Shown here: piece after piece, positions 63,974 to 64,000 of the stretch | Position numbering within the stretch: position 1 is the stretch's first letter | How the letters are laid out: each line of letters starts with the position of its first letter | Assembly: GCA_943735955.1 (NCBI GenBank) | Contig: OX030968.1 | Span: 2,501-66,500 of the forward strand | Direction of reading: 5' to 3' | Length of the DNA: 64,000 bases | DNA from: Piscicola geometra | Taxonomy: Eukaryota; Annelida; Clitellata; Hirudinida; Piscicolidae | The notes under the pieces: generated by a model | Seen by the model: only the letters and a program-made list of their open reading frames with translations | The model's database searches: none | What the model was told of the DNA's origin: nothing | Program-made: the position numbers and the translations under genes

Positions 63974-64000
63974 ATGACCCCGCAGGCAGTCTCCGGGAAA
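63974..64000 (+). pseudogene. Second 18S (SSU) rRNA segment, running off the window
   Basis: ATGACCCCGCAGGCAGTCTC followed by CGGGAAA resembles the conserved SSU stretch just before the CCAAAGTCTTTGG motif (in animals typically ATGACCCGCCGGGCAGCTTC then CGGGAAACC), around position 1,100 of a full gene. I count about 22 of 27 bases agreeing with that form. It is on the same strand and in the correct order relative to the first fragment. The call rests on a short match cut by the window edge. Confidence 0.7.

Overview
The window is a eukaryotic chromosome end. It opens with 141 bp of uninterrupted CCCTAA telomere repeat (TTAGGG type, C-rich strand on +). It then enters one continuous 62.5 kb low-complexity array (142-62,670), and ends with about 1.3 kb of complex sequence holding pieces of a nuclear small-subunit (18S) rRNA gene. 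TTAGGG telomeres plus an 18S fragment that reads like metazoan consensus, close to the lophotrochozoan/deuterostome form, suggest an animal. I cannot name a species. I support no protein-coding gene anywhere in the window.

The array is built from one 9-bp unit, CGTCTTCAY (Y = C or T; complement RTGAAGACG). Almost all variation between units is the single C/T choice, so the array behaves like a two-letter tape. It is cut into blocks by a 4-bp element, CGTT or more rarely CGAT. Either one equals a 9-bp unit that has lost 5 internal bases. Every junction-to-junction distance I computed is 9n+4 bp, apart from one broken junction near 45,530. Because 4 leaves remainder 1 on division by 3, each junction rotates the reading frame. 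The pyrimidine-rich strand has no stop codon in any frame of the unit, while the purine-rich strand gives short staggered Met-Lys-Thr / Glu-Asp-Gly frames. All very long open frames are by-products of this arithmetic.

Layout: 1-141 telomere. 142-24,965 is the left arm, with CGTCTTCAY on +. It contains a 7.35-7.41 kb tandem duplication (about 776-7,100 and 8,126-14,490), an adjacent 3.9-4.1 kb pair (13,499-17,369 and 17,370-21,447) and an inner zone with very few junctions (15,107-24,965). At 24,965/24,966 the unit flips orientation. 24,966-62,670 is the right arm, with GRTGAAGAC on +. From 25,848 to about 34,655 it is a mirror copy of left-arm sequence 15,156 back to about 8,126: twelve successive block lengths can be followed and ten are identical, as is a rare TTTTAACC variant. 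Beyond that come nested tandem duplications with periods of about 1.2-2.1 kb, cassettes reused at several places, and a final zone of long blocks.

62,671-64,000 leaves the array abruptly. A roughly 169-bp repeat occurs twice (62,877-63,045 and 63,623-63,791; exact offset 746 bp). Between the copies lies an rRNA-spacer-like stretch followed by the 5' end of 18S rRNA, which has an internal deletion and breaks off at the start of the second repeat copy. A further 18S segment begins at 63,974 and runs off the window. This looks like decayed, rearranged rDNA next to a subtelomeric satellite. The array shows no sign of a conventional gene system. What stands out is its architecture: the 9n+4 lattice, the two-letter code, and the mirrored block ladder.
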